Origin: Populus alba
Taxonomy: Eukaryota; Streptophyta; Magnoliopsida; Malpighiales; Salicaceae
Length of the DNA stretch: 64,000 nucleotides
Direction of reading: 5' to 3'
NCBI RefSeq assembly: GCF_005239225.2
Contig: NC_133300.1
Span: 4,183,875 to 4,247,874, forward strand
Of this stretch, positions 34,931-45,949 are shown in pieces; position 1 is the stretch's first letter; every line of letters starts with the position of its first letter. The notes beneath the pieces are model-generated. The model was not told the DNA's origin. It saw only the letters and a program-made list of their open reading frames with translations, and did not search any database. Position numbers and translations under genes: made by a program.

Positions 34931-36734
34931 ATGCTTACAAAGAATTTGTACTTCACCATGAACTACATGTACTACTGCCTTGCTTTCTTCCTCTCTAGCT
35001 TTCTTGTGTTCAAACTTGTATTCCAACGTTCCCGCAACTTACCACCAAGTCCTTTCGGTTTTCCGATCATAGGTCATCTCCACCTTGTCTCGAAGCCACC
35101 AATGCATAAAGTGCTAGCAATTCTTTCAAATAAATGCGGTCCAGTGTTTACTCTTAAATTAGGCAGCAGGAACATTGTTGCTGTTTGTTCTTTATCAGCT
35201 GCAGAAGAATGTTACATCAAGAATGATATAGTTTTTGCCAACAGGCCTCAGAGTATATTTGTCCATTATTGGAGCTACAACTACGCTGCCTTTTTATTTG
35301 CTCCGTATGGCCATCTCTGGCGGACGCTGAGGCGTTTCTCGGTCACTGAACTGTTTTCTCGAAGCTGCCTTGATCGGTCTACTGCCATTACCGAAGAAGT
35401 CCGCACCCTTCTCCGCCTGATTCTGTCCAAAGTCTCTGATGATGGAGCCAAGAAGGTGGACTTGAACTATTTCTTCACAATCACCTCTCTCAATGTAATT
35501 ATGAAGATGAATGCTGGAAAGAAGTGGGTGGAAGAGGAGAAAGCTGCCAGTATCGAGTCAGGAAAGCAGTGTATTGAGGATGTCCAGAAGATATTCCCTT
35601 CAAATCCAGGGACCAGCTTGTTGGATTTTTTTCCATTTTTGAAATGGTTTGGGTACAAGGGGGAGGAGGAGAGTGTGATAAAGGTGTATAAAGAGAGGGA
35701 TGAATTCTTGCAGGGCTTGATAGAAGAGGTGAAACGAAAGGAAACAAGTTCAGATACAAGTAATCCTGCTGAAGGAGTGAAGCATCAGACAACTGTGATT
35801 GAAAGTCTATTGGCCCTCCAAAAATCAGACCCTGAATTGTATACGGATGAAGTTGTCAAAGGTACCATGGCGGTAAGCAACTTAAAATACCGAACTTACG
35901 GGCCCTTCGAAGTTTTACGCATGTTTTCTAAAGCTCTCTTGAATTTATAAGAATTTTAAAGGTGTTCTTGTGAAATAGCCCCTCAAAAACAAAAATTGTA
36001 CAGTTTGGTCACCCCACTTTCCAAAGTCTGGATTTATCCCTAGTTAAAATTAAGCAAAATTAATAATTGTAATTTTCTTAGACTGAGCATGAATTTTTCA
36101 TCTTCCGCAGACACTCTACTTGGCAGGAGTGGATACAGTAGATTTCACCACAGAATGGGCAATGACATTTCTGCTGAACCATCCAGAGAGACTAGAGGGG
36201 GTGAAAGCAGAGATTGACATGGAAGTCGGGCACGAGCGCTTGGTACAAGAGTCTGATCTTCCCAAGCTAAGATATCTCCGTTGTGTCGTTAACGAGACCC
36301 TTCGTCTGTATCCTCCAGCCCCACTTTTGCTGCCTCACGCGCCATCTGAAGACTGCGTCATAAGTGGATACAAGATACCACGAGGCACGATTGTGATGGT
36401 GAATGCATGGGCCATACATAGGGATCCCAAGTTGTGGGAAGATCCTGAGAGCTTCAAGCCGGAGAGATTCGAAGGTCTTAATAATGAAGGGGAAAAACAA
36501 GGATTCATCCCTTTCGGTATTGGGAGAAGGGCTTGCCCTGGAAATCACATGGCCATGCGCAGAGTGATGTTGGCATTGGCTGCGCTTATTCAGTGCTTTG
36601 AATGGGAAAGAGTCGGGCAGGAACTGGTAGATATGAGCATCGTCGATGCTCTTATCTCTGTACAAAAGGCTAAGCCTTTGGAGGCTATTTGTGCTCCTCG
36701 TCCTTTCACAACTACTCTCATCTCTCCACCCTAA
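34931..36734 (+). CDS. Cytochrome P450, CYP81-like (two exons)
   Basis: Exon 1 is 34931-35872, the intron 35873-36110 (GTAAGC...CCGCAG), exon 2 36111-36734; 521 residues in total. It has an N-terminal membrane anchor (about residues 10-31), a proline-rich hinge [16 protein letters not shown], the C-helix [12 protein letters not shown], the oxygen-binding motif AGVDT (319-323), ExxR at Glu376-Arg379 (ETLR), PERF at 431-434, and the haem loop [10 protein letters not shown] with the thiolate ligand Cys456. All catalytic signatures are intact. The single phase-0 intron just before the I-helix and the overall text fit clan 71, family CYP81, ER-bound monooxygenases of specialised metabolism; the substrate is unknown. 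Start: the first ATG has a good context (acccaccATG); a second in-frame ATG nine codons later is possible. It is the only intact member of a decayed local array. Confidence 0.92.
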
Positions 36735-37384
36735 TCCCAATTATGCAATAAGACTGTGACTTTCTACGGGACCGTTTCTATTTGGAATAAAGTTCCAAGT
36801 TTACTTTGCTTTGTAATGCAATCCAGAACTATCTCTGTTGGAAATAAATTTCTAAGTGTACTTTGCTTTGTAAATCAATCCGCCATTGATGAGGTATAAG
36901 TTCAATTCTTTCAAGTTTATTTTTTGTGGTATAAAAAGGTGGCTAAAAGCTCAAAAACAAAGAAACTATAGATTATCTTGAGCAAACGATGTTTCGCAAT
37001 GCCAAACACGTCAGAAGGGTCATCGATGGTTATGGTTTCAATAAAGATGAAGTTATCAAGGAGCAAGCTATAATACTCATTAATTCGAGACCAAAAGATG
37101 CATAACAATATCATTGAGATTTCATATAATGTTTTTTCTGACAGACATGGAGTTCATTTTTTTTGTTTTTCTCACTACCTTCTGCAGCAATATAACCTGC
37201 AAAAGGGCATGCGAAAAAACAAATTTAATCAGAAGATGAAGATAATTCAATTCCTAACGGTGGGGCAGAGCTAGAGAAATGGAGAAGATGGAGGAACAAC
37301 TTAATTTAAATCCTAGATATTGCTTACCAAGGAAAAGACATACACCAGTAATTACTTTGTGGCTGGTAGCTTGGACTGATGGAT

Positions 37385-37386
<2 letters not shown>

Positions 37387-37420
<34 letters not shown>
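37387..37420. repeat. (AT)17 microsatellite
   Basis: Uninterrupted AT run in the P450 3' flank; absent from both ghost copies of this flank. Confidence 0.94.
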
Positions 37421-37422
<2 letters not shown>

Positions 37423-38123
37423 CTGCTTGGTAGAGATGGAACTGTGTGCTCGTTTGGGTCATTTATTATTAAAAAAAATGATTTTGAATAGCATATGGTA
37501 CTTCTGTCACTACTGAAAATGGCAATGCTTATCTACTAGTCCCGTGCTCGCGCTTTCGTTTCGTTATGGCTCGAACAAAATTCTTTTTTTGTCTAACTTA
37601 AGAAAAATACAGACATTGTTGATGTTTTTATTGCAATATCATAGTAGTGACAAACATGCAATTAAGGGAATAAAAGGTTAGCTAACACACATTAATTTTT
37701 AAACTCACAATCTAGATTATGTGATAAAAATAACCTGGTTAAAAAAAATACATAAAAAAAACTAAAAACACATAAGTAAAAAAATAATATTAATCCATGT
37801 TAAATTTTTAAACTTGTGATCTCGAGTATTAGATTGGAAGCATTATATATAAAAAAAAAATCATAAAGTTTAATTTCCAGCCAATTAAATATTGAAGGGT
37901 TAACTTGAAAAAAAAATATCAATTACACTAAAAGATCCAAAAAAATAATAATTAAACAAATGAGAATCTAATCTAAATTATATAATAAACTTTAGTTTTG
38001 ATTGAAGGTTGAAATTAAAAAAAAATCAAAGAATATAAAAACGTTTTAAGAATAAAAAAAATAAAACAAAAAGAAAACTTTAAAAATGTGTTTTTACTGT
38101 AAAAACAAACATACTCTTTAAAA

Positions 38124-38395
38124 TAGACAGCAAGAAAATTGTTGTTGCGTGTTCTTTATCAGCTGTAGAAGAATGTTTCTTCAAGAATGATATAGTGTTT
38201 GTCTCCTCGGAGAATACTTGTCATCATTGGAGCTACAACTAAATTGCCTTTTCTGTTTTCTCCCTATGGTCATCTATGGCGGACCCTCAGGCGCTTTACG
38301 GTGACTGAACTGTTATCTCGAGGCCGCCTCGATAGGTCTACTGCCATTAGTGAAGAAGTTCACACCATTCTCCGCCCAGTCCTCGGTAGGCCCAA
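38124..38395 (+). pseudogene. P450 exon-1 fragment, copy 1
   Basis: About 270 bp matching 35164-35430 of the intact P450, from 'ggcagcaggaacattgttg'-equivalent text to the end of the sequence coding [11 protein letters not shown]. The stretch [20 protein letters not shown] is still open, but upstream of it the frame is shifted in the region corresponding to VFANRPQ..YWSYNY. There is no membrane anchor, I-helix or haem loop. After 38395 the homology ends abruptly. Confidence 0.9.
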
Positions 38396-38756
38396 CTGGA
38401 CAGATCGGAAGAAGAAGGGAGAGAAGGAGGAAGATAAAATATCCAACCACCCAGAAAAAAAGAGAGCTGTCCAGCTAGGTCAAATAGGCCAGCCAAATAA
38501 CTGGTTGGATTAGAGGCCTAAACGTTAGCAACAAAAAAGCTTCTTGTTGAGACAAGCAAGAAATGGAGACAAGCAAGGTAGGCATTAAAGGTTCTTGTTA
38601 GAAGGGAGCTAACTTAGAGTGATATTTAAGGCGATCTTTGATGAGGCTGTTATGGTTTCTCCATGAACATAAATTAGGGTTTACGATTTAAAAATATATA
38701 AAAATAAAATCTTTGAAAATATTTTTTATCACAAAAACAAACATACTCTATAAATT

Positions 38757-39015
38757 AAATTGTTGTTGTGTGTTCTTTATCAGCTGTACAAGAATGTTTC
38801 TTGAAGAATGATATAGTGTTCGTCGCCTCGGAGAATATTTGTCATAATTATCGGAGCTACAACTAAATGTCTTTTCTGTTTTCTGCCTTCGATCATCTCC
38901 GGTGAACCCTCAAGTCGCCTTGCGGTGGCCGAACTGTTATCTCGAGGCCGCCTCGATAGGTCTACTGTCGTTAGTGAAGAAGTTCGCACCGTTCTCCGCC
39001 CAATACTCGATAGGC
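38757..39015 (+). pseudogene. P450 exon-1 fragment, copy 2
   Basis: Matches the same segment as copy 1, is more degraded (several indels and stops in the C-helix region), and is followed by the same 'aggcattaaaggttcttg' tail. The two copies are tandem duplicates of one ancestral fragment, since both also share the AT-rich left flank 'aaaaacaaacatactct' and the tail 'aacataaattagggttta'. Confidence 0.88.
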
Positions 39016-41175
39016 CTCTAGGTAGGCATTAAAGGTTCTTGTTAGAAGGGAGCTAACTTAGAGTGCTCATTAAGGCGATCTTTGATGAGGCTTTGATGGT
39101 TTCTACATGAACATAAATTAGGGTTTACGTGAACATGATAGTTTGAAAGACAATACTATAATGTTGAATCGAGAAAAGCAAGCATGAATGCAAATAATTA
39201 ATTATATTAATGGAAAGTTTAGTCATCTCGTTTTCTTGCACTAGAACAAAAAAATTCATCACAGCCATTAGTTGGAAATCCTTATTTACCTTAATTTTTA
39301 AATCAAATAAGTTTCTTAAATTTAAAATCTTCTAATTTTTTAATTTAACACGTTTAATATTACGATAATGGTTGTTTTTTAAAGTATTTTTTACTTAAAA
39401 ATTTATTAAAATAATATTTTTAAAAAAAATATATTCAAGGTTATGTATCATGGACAGGGACTAGTTGGTTTTTTTTGTTAATAAAAAAAAAAATCGTAGA
39501 AATTTCTTTTATATAATTTTTAGGTGAATCTATCGAATAATATTAATAGTATATGTAGGGTACTTTTCTAAAATAATTCATGTATATTTTTTTATAATAA
39601 GCAAAACATGAATAACAACACTAGTATAAAATTTTGATTACTGTATCTGGTTATTAAGTAATATTTAATTATTATTTCGAGATAAAAAAAAATGATAGTG
39701 AAGATAAAAGAGACCTAAATAAAGATATAATTTTTTTATTTAAAATGATTTTTAAATAAATTTTTGTATTTTTAAAATCAAAAATACATATGAAACATGT
39801 CTATTATTTTAAATGTTTTCATTTTATTTTATTTTATTTTTGTATTAAAATAGTGATTAAACGCTACCTTAAAATAGATATAGAAATAACATGTTTTTAC
39901 TCTATTTTCTATAAATTTACTCCTAAATTATAATAAAAAAAAATATTTATTTTATATATATGTTTTATTATCTTTAACTATATATATAACATGATATTAG
40001 CTATACGCAACCCAAGAGAAAATTTGAGGTGCATTATTTAGAACAAAAATTGTTGTGATGAGCTGGCAAAAAAAAAAAAAAGAAGCTTAAAATGGAAGAA
40101 GAACCCACGAGGCTATGTTGGAGCAAAGCAGCAGCTGGACGAATTGTCTACTTTACGTGCACTGGAGGCGCGTGCAAAACAGTCCCCACTGGAATGGCGG
40201 CAACCTATAGCAAGCCGCCGTTCCCAGAGATGCCTCCATATCACGTGAGATTGATTTTCAATCCATTAAAAGAAAAACTAAGGGGAAACTTCGTTTTCAT
40301 CCTTTATGTATTAGCTGATTTTTAATTTCATCCTGAGATAATTCATTTTATCAATTTTATTTCTTCTATAGTAGATTTTTTCAACGGAGTAACCTTTTAT
40401 TAAATTATCATGATTTATTAAAAATATTTTTAAAGTCTGTACAAAATAGTATTTTATATATATGATATATATAACTAAAAAAATATTAATGTACATGAGC
40501 AAAAGAAGATAAAGAAGGAATGTAATTACATTAATGACACAATTGAAAAAAATAGTTTAAGGATCAAATTGAAGATTCAAGAATAGATTGGAGACTAATG
40601 TTGCACACTATGCACTCTCCATTCACCTCTAAAGAAAGGGAAAAAAAAAGCTTGAAAATAACCGGAGACCATAAGTACTTGCTCTTTGCCGACAAAACTA
40701 CATCCACACATGGAGGTCCGACCCCACAATGCATTGATGTCTTCCACAACCACAAGGCTTTGAGTTTTTGATTCGCAAAATCTCTAAGCCTTATCTGCAC
40801 ACACTCAGCTTCTTGGTTTCTCCACCAAACACTCCTCTCTCTGTATCTTCCACAGATTCTTGCTTGCATTATACAGTACTTCACAAAGCTCCCATCTCCC
40901 ATTTCTATTATTATACCTTCTTATAGTTTATCTTCTGTTCTTTCCTTTTTCTTCGTGGCCGAACTCTTTCTTTCTCTTGTTGTTTGGCCAGTAGTTTCTT
41001 GGGAAAAAGATTATTATCATTTCAGGCTTTTCTTTGAGCTACCTGGAAACATATGTTTCACTGTCTCGTTTACTGTATGCTCAGTTCACTTAAAAGGTAG
41101 AGAGAAACTGGAGAAGGTGTAACCAAGTGGGGATCTGCTAAAAGAGAGGAGGAGGTTTGGTCTGTTTTAAGCAAG

Positions 41176-43111
41176 ATGAAGATTCAGTGTGATGTGTGTG
41201 AGAAAGCACCCGCCACAGTGATTTGTTGTGCTGATGAGGCTGCACTTTGTGCTAAATGTGACATAGAAGTTCATGCAGCAAACAAGCTTGCTAGCAAGCA
41301 CCAAAGGCTTCTTCTCCAGTGCCTCTCCAACAAGCTGCCTCCATGTGATATATGCCAAGTACTTTTCTTTATCACCTTCGGTATAATTATTTCATTCTCG
41401 ACTATTAGGTGAACCTATTGCATTTGTGATCTATCTATGGCTAATTGTTTTTTGTTTGCAAAATATGGAATTTGAGCGTGTATATTTATTTATTTACTTG
41501 TACTTATTCTGAGTTCCAAGAAGACATAAGAGGGGGAAAGCCCTAAGGAATCATTGCTGAAGGTTGAGATCTTGAATGATGATTGTAGAATCAATTTCTT
41601 GTGTTGTGTTTTGGCAGATATTTGAGCATTAACTTGTTGAGGACTTTTATCCTAAGATTTATTCTATTGTTGATCCACTCTGATACCTTGTTCAAATCAA
41701 GAAATTCGTTGTAGATTTGTATTGATCTTGAGATGTTTATGGTGATTCATAGTAGAGAAAAAAGTTAAATTGAAAGAGATAGAGTTTCACAGGGTTAGTC
41801 TATGGAAAAGGGACCAGCTAGGAATGTGTAGTTGAGGCATTCATCTTGAATTCAATTACAAAAGACACCTAGGCAGCCTACATTAGCCGATGAGAAGATG
41901 AGGCCTTGCAGGTTCTGTCCACTTATTAAGGGTTAATCTATGAGTGGTTCCTTTTATGTTTTTTGAGTAACAGATGAAGTTACTTGATATGTAAAATGCT
42001 CAATTTTAGTTTTAATTATCAAATGACAGGCTTAATGCTCTTCGTTGAGTTTTTGTATATCCATGAATTTCTATTCTTATGATTGGGAGGTGTTTCTCAT
42101 CTGTATCTCTAATTTACTTGATTTTTCAGGAGAAGGCAGCTTTCATTTTTTGTGTTGAAGACAGAGCCCTCTTTTGCCAGGATTGTGATGAACCAATCCA
42201 TTCAGCTGGTAACCTTTCTGCGAATCACCAGCGGTTTCTGGCCACTGGAATCCGAGTGGCTTTAAGCTCGAGTTGCTCCAAGGACACTCAGACGAATTCT
42301 TCAGGGCCACCAAATCAGAGTGCACAGCAAACTCCCATGAAAATCCCTGCACAGCAAACATCGAGCTTCGCCACTTCATGGGCAGTTGATGACTTGCTAC
42401 AGTTTTCCGAGTTTGAATCATCCACTGACAAGGTAATAAGAAGCTTTTGTGAGGACCAAATACATTCCCTTGGATTTTGTTTACATCCAATATTGTCTTC
42501 CCAAAGAATGAAAAGATTGTGATAAAGTGGGAATTGCCTGCCCAAGATCTTAGGACATAGACTATTGATTGACTGTATAATGGTATATAGTTCTTCCAAA
42601 TATAGTTTGCCCTAATCCCAACCCAAGATAAATCTGTCTCTCGGAGAACAAGGAAGTTATAGTAGCTCTCTAAATATGGAAACTAGCAGTGACTTTCTGA
42701 TTTTGCATTTCAATGACCCCTCTGAGCACCCAACCTTGCCTTCGTGAAATGTAGGCTAATGTTTTTTCATTTTCCTGTTATATGATGACGAAAAATAACT
42801 GATGTCAAAGCTGTTGGATTGAGCATTGTCGCTCAAATGTCAATGTCCTTTCGTAACTTTCTTGTTTCTTACCTGTGCAGAAAGAGCAACTTGAGTTAGG
42901 AGAGTTTGAGTGGCTAGCTGACATGGGTCTTTTCGGTGAGCAACTTCCTCAAGAAGCTCTAGCAGCAGCTGAAGTTCCTCAACTGCCAATCTCACCACCA
43001 ACCAATGTGAACTCATGCAGACCTTCCAAATCCAGCATGTCCCATAAGAAGCCTAGAATTGAAATCTCAGACGATGACGACGAGTACTTAACCGTGCCTG
43101 ATCTTGGCTGA
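41176..43111 (+). CDS. BBX24: Double B-box zinc-finger protein, BBX24/STO type (three exons)
   Basis: Exons 41176-41358, 42130-42432 and 42881-43111; GT-AG introns; 238 residues. B-box 1 has the full ligand set Cys5, Cys8, Cys17, Asp20, Cys25, Cys28, His33 and His42. B-box 2 has Cys57, Cys60, Cys69, Asp72, Cys77, Cys80, His85 and His94, and intron 1 falls just after Cys60-Gln61. There is no CCT domain. The middle carries TSWAVDDLLQFSEFESSTDKK and the C terminus KKPRIEISDDDDEYLTVPDLG, close to what I recall for Arabidopsis BBX24 (SALT TOLERANCE), including the terminal VP motif used for COP1 binding. BBX24 is a nuclear regulator of photomorphogenesis that interacts with HY5 and COP1. BBX25-type paralogues are close, so the exact number is likely but not proven. 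Confidence 0.93.
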
Positions 43112-43969
43112 ACTTGGGGTGTTGAACTCATCACTTTTGATTTCAACTTTTAAGGAACTAGACATGCTTTCTCTAAGTTCCCGTAGGCATTGATGTATGT
43201 ATATACTATATAGTATGTGTTTGCATACCACGGGTGTGAAACTCTGCATTTTAAGGACTAGAGAGTAGCATCACAGTCAGCTCTGGGGATTCATTTTCCA
43301 CGTTATCCTATATATTGTTATTTTGGTTAGTTCTTTTTTCCATTTGAAATAGCAATCACATCAATCAGTGCTCTTGATTGTAATAGCTCAATGTATGATT
43401 CTCAGCTATTGCATGTATATCTGTGTGCCAGGATATTACTAGCTCTAAGTACATGGATTGTTGCTCGCCAGGGTTACTATTTCCCTGGAAATGCATATCA
43501 GTCGAAATGGTAAATTAAGCAAGCATTGCCATTTAATGGGGGAGGATTGGGAGCCATAATAATTTGATTGTGGGAGGGTTATAACTCTCAAAACAGAGTC
43601 AGATTTCGGGTTGTGCTTGCAAATATAAAATTGAACATGAAGCTAATGTTTGGTGCAGTTCAATGGATGACAATGGCACCTTGTTTGCTAAATTACCTCT
43701 AGTGGGTCAGAGTCTTTGAATTTCTTCCTTGAAAGAACATTTCTGCTGCTGTTTTTTATTTAAAATTGAGGATCACAATCTTGTTTTTCTAAAGAAGGGT
43801 AGTTGAAATGGTTTCAAGTGGAATGACCGCCATGAAATCATTCTTTAAAGGTTTCTAAATCACTTTCTTGCAATGAAATAGTCATGAATCATCCGTGTAT
43901 AAGTGTGCGAAGTCTGTGATAGCCAAGCAAACCATCGAAAGTTTAGATCGCCTGCCTTCCCTTGAACCA
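43112..43969. other. B-box 3' UTR and LRR gene upstream region
   Basis: The first 300 bases or so look like B-box 3' UTR. From 43727 the sequence is shared with 53380 onward (duplication). An open frame in phase with the LRR gene extends up to 43895 but encodes no leader-like sequence. Confidence 0.6.
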
Positions 43970-45949
43970 ATGGCCAAACAACTGCGCTCCCTCCTTTCTT
44001 CTTGCTTGCTTTCTGTCACTGTATCCATAGTTCTACTCCATATACCATCTCGAGTTCATTCAGTAACATTGAAATCAGATGTTGAAGCCCTTCAGGCACT
44101 GATGCAGGCCGTCGATCCCGTCTCGATTGTGAGGTATTCCTACCTCCATAGCTGGGATTTCGCATTCGATCCATGTGAGGCTGCAGGGGTATTTCAAGGG
44201 ATCTTGTGCACATTCCCTGCAGACAAATCGGCCAACCGTATAATGGCAATTGATCTTGATCCTGCTGGGTATGATGGCTTTCTAACAGCATCGATAGGGA
44301 ATCTGACAGAGCTTACCTCCCTAAGGATAAGCAAAAACAACTTTCGAGGGCCAATACCAGAAACCATAGCCAACCTTCGAAAGCTCACCAGACTATCATT
44401 GCCTCAAAATCTCTTCACTGGGAGAATACCTCAAGGGATCATTAATCTCAAGCATCTTCAAATCTTAGACATGTCACAAAACAACCTCTCTAGCCAAATT
44501 CCTGCCGATATTACAACTCTGAGAAGCTTGGTGCAGTTAAGCTTGTCAAACAATGCATTGTCTGGCAGAATTCCAGACCTCTCCGCATTGTGGCAGCTGA
44601 GCACATTGGATCTTAGTAGCAACAATCTAGATGGAATTGTGCCCAATCTTCCAATGAACTTGAGAGAATTGTCGCTGAGCCATAATTTACTATCAGGACA
44701 CATTTCACCTGTGCGCGTCCTCCAACACCTCACAGTACTAGATTTGAGTGATAACAGGTTTTCAGGTCTCATTCATCGGGAAATCCTCACTTTGCCTCTG
44801 GTGGAACGCCTTAACATCTCAAATAATCAATTCACGGAAATGGAGCCAATGCCATACCCTAGGGAAGGTTTACAGCTTCGTGTGCTGGACGCACACGCTA
44901 ACAGGTTGCATGGTCATCTGCCCATCAGCTTGGTTAATATAGCGAATTTATCATCAATTGATCTATCCCGTAATCTGTTCTCTGGACGAATCCCACTAGA
45001 ATATGGAGCCAAACTGGGGAGTTCATGGAAAAGCTTGCTCTTAGAAGACAATTTTCTGATAGGAAATCTTCCACCGCAGTTTTTTAACGGGACAGTGGCA
45101 GTTAGAGCCAACCTTGCCCACAATTGCTTAAGGTGTCCGCCAAACATTCGGTTTTGCAGAGGGGGGCAAAGGGCAAACACAGAGTGCGTCGAGCAGCAAG
45201 ATCACAGCACTTGAGAAGTTACTGATAATTCACAACGGTTCATCATAAAAATTCCATGTACTCGAGCTTATAATAAAGTCCAGAGAGGCAAGCTTCCACT
45301 TCCTAATCAGTGGTTCCAGCGAAGGAGAAGGTGTCATAATCTGTACTCTTCATTAATGCATTTCAAGTGTTGAACAAATATCCATTTATCCATGGGATAA
45401 ATTTATTATCTGTAATGTTGAAACTTATATTTTCTCAACACATCAAACAACACTTTCCCAGATTTCAAAGTGGATGAAAAGAGCAGTGGATTCACATGCT
45501 TATCAGCAAAAACAATCACCTCGAAATCAGCTAATATACCAAAAAAATTTGATATTTCATAACTCTACAAATACATGTTTCTACAACATAACAGAGCAGT
45601 TTAGAGAAACCAATTGACACTAACATTGCCAAGCCATGCGAAAAATGGGAACTGAACCAACGCGATGAGGAGCAAGAGAAAATGGTGTCTGCTAGAATCA
45701 AAGCTCCTCACCTCTGCAAAAAGTACTCTCTTCATTGTCTTCACCAAGAAAATTCCCATGCATAAGCAGGCACATGGCATCAAAATGTAGTAAGAGTATC
45801 CAGATAAGATCTTTCCAAGGACAGCAAAACACATGCCTGTGAAGGTATACCCAGCATATGCAACAATGTCTAACAAGGGGGCCTCCCCATTACCCAATGA
45901 AAGGAGTATCATTTTGAGCAATGCAACCTGCATAAACCAGCCGAGCAAT
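43727..45949. repeat. LRR/YIF1 segmental duplication, copy 1
   Basis: Matches 53380-55623 in direct orientation. The right break is sharp: both copies read 'ccagccgagcaat', then copy 1 continues 'cccttgacaaacag' (YIF1 exon) and copy 2 'acaattgtactc'. Copy 1 is the ancestral locus because its YIF1 gene is whole. Confidence 0.92.
43970..45214 (+). CDS. Secreted leucine-rich-repeat protein, copy 1
   Basis: Single exon, 414 residues from the chosen ATG. That ATG is preferred over one 25 codons upstream because it starts a classical secretion signal (LLSSCLLSVTVSIVLLHIP, then a VHS cleavage-type end near residue 31). An N-cap with paired cysteines (DPCEAAG..GILC) precedes about ten plant-type repeats of the form LxxLxLxxNxLxGxIP, for example LQILDMSQNNLSSQIP. 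The array closes with NCLRCPPNIRFC. Several NxS/T sites occur. There is no transmembrane segment or kinase, so it is an extracellular LRR protein, perhaps a co-receptor-like or wall-located recognition partner; ligand unknown. It converges with the YIF1 gene, 386 bp away. Confidence 0.9.
   Translation: MAKQLRSLLSSCLLSVTVSIVLLHIPSRVHSVTLKSDVEALQALMQAVDPVSIVRYSYLHSWDFAFDPCEAAGVFQGILCTFPADKSANRIMAIDLDPAGYDGFLTASIGNLTELTSLRISKNNFRGPIPETIANLRKLTRLSLPQNLFTGRIPQGIINLKHLQILDMSQNNLSSQIPADITTLRSLVQLSLSNNALSGRIPDLSALWQLSTLDLSSNNLDGIVPNLPMNLRELSLSHNLLSGHISPVRVLQHLTVLDLSDNRFSGLIHREILTLPLVERLNISNNQFTEMEPMPYPREGLQLRVLDAHANRLHGHLPISLVNIANLSSIDLSRNLFSGRIPLEYGAKLGSSWKSLLLEDNFLIGNLPPQFFNGTVAVRANLAHNCLRCPPNIRFCRGGQRANTECVEQQDHST

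Larger units (their letters stand above)
36735..41175. other. P450 3' flank, P450 fragments, AT-rich sequence, BBX promoter
   Basis: 36735-37640 is the 3' flank of the P450 (reference copy of the ghost blocks), with an (AT)17 tract at 37387-37420. Two P450 exon-1 fragments follow (38124-38395, 38757-39015). 39.1-40.6 kb is AT-rich with nothing I recognise. About 40.6-41.17 kb is probably promoter and 5' UTR of the B-box gene, with pyrimidine-rich leader text. Confidence 0.6.

Noticed and set aside
38399..38420. 'agatcggaagaagaaggg' resembles the start of a sequencing adapter
   Set aside because: Match is only about a dozen bases and then diverges; it lies in continuous purine-rich genomic text, so chance is more likely than contamination.
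40092..40325. Open frame of 77 codons starting MEEEPTRLCWSKAAAGR, with a donor-like GTGAGATT inside
   Set aside because: No family recognised, no matching downstream exon found, and it sits in AT-rich intergenic sequence. It could be an orphan first exon, but I cannot support it.
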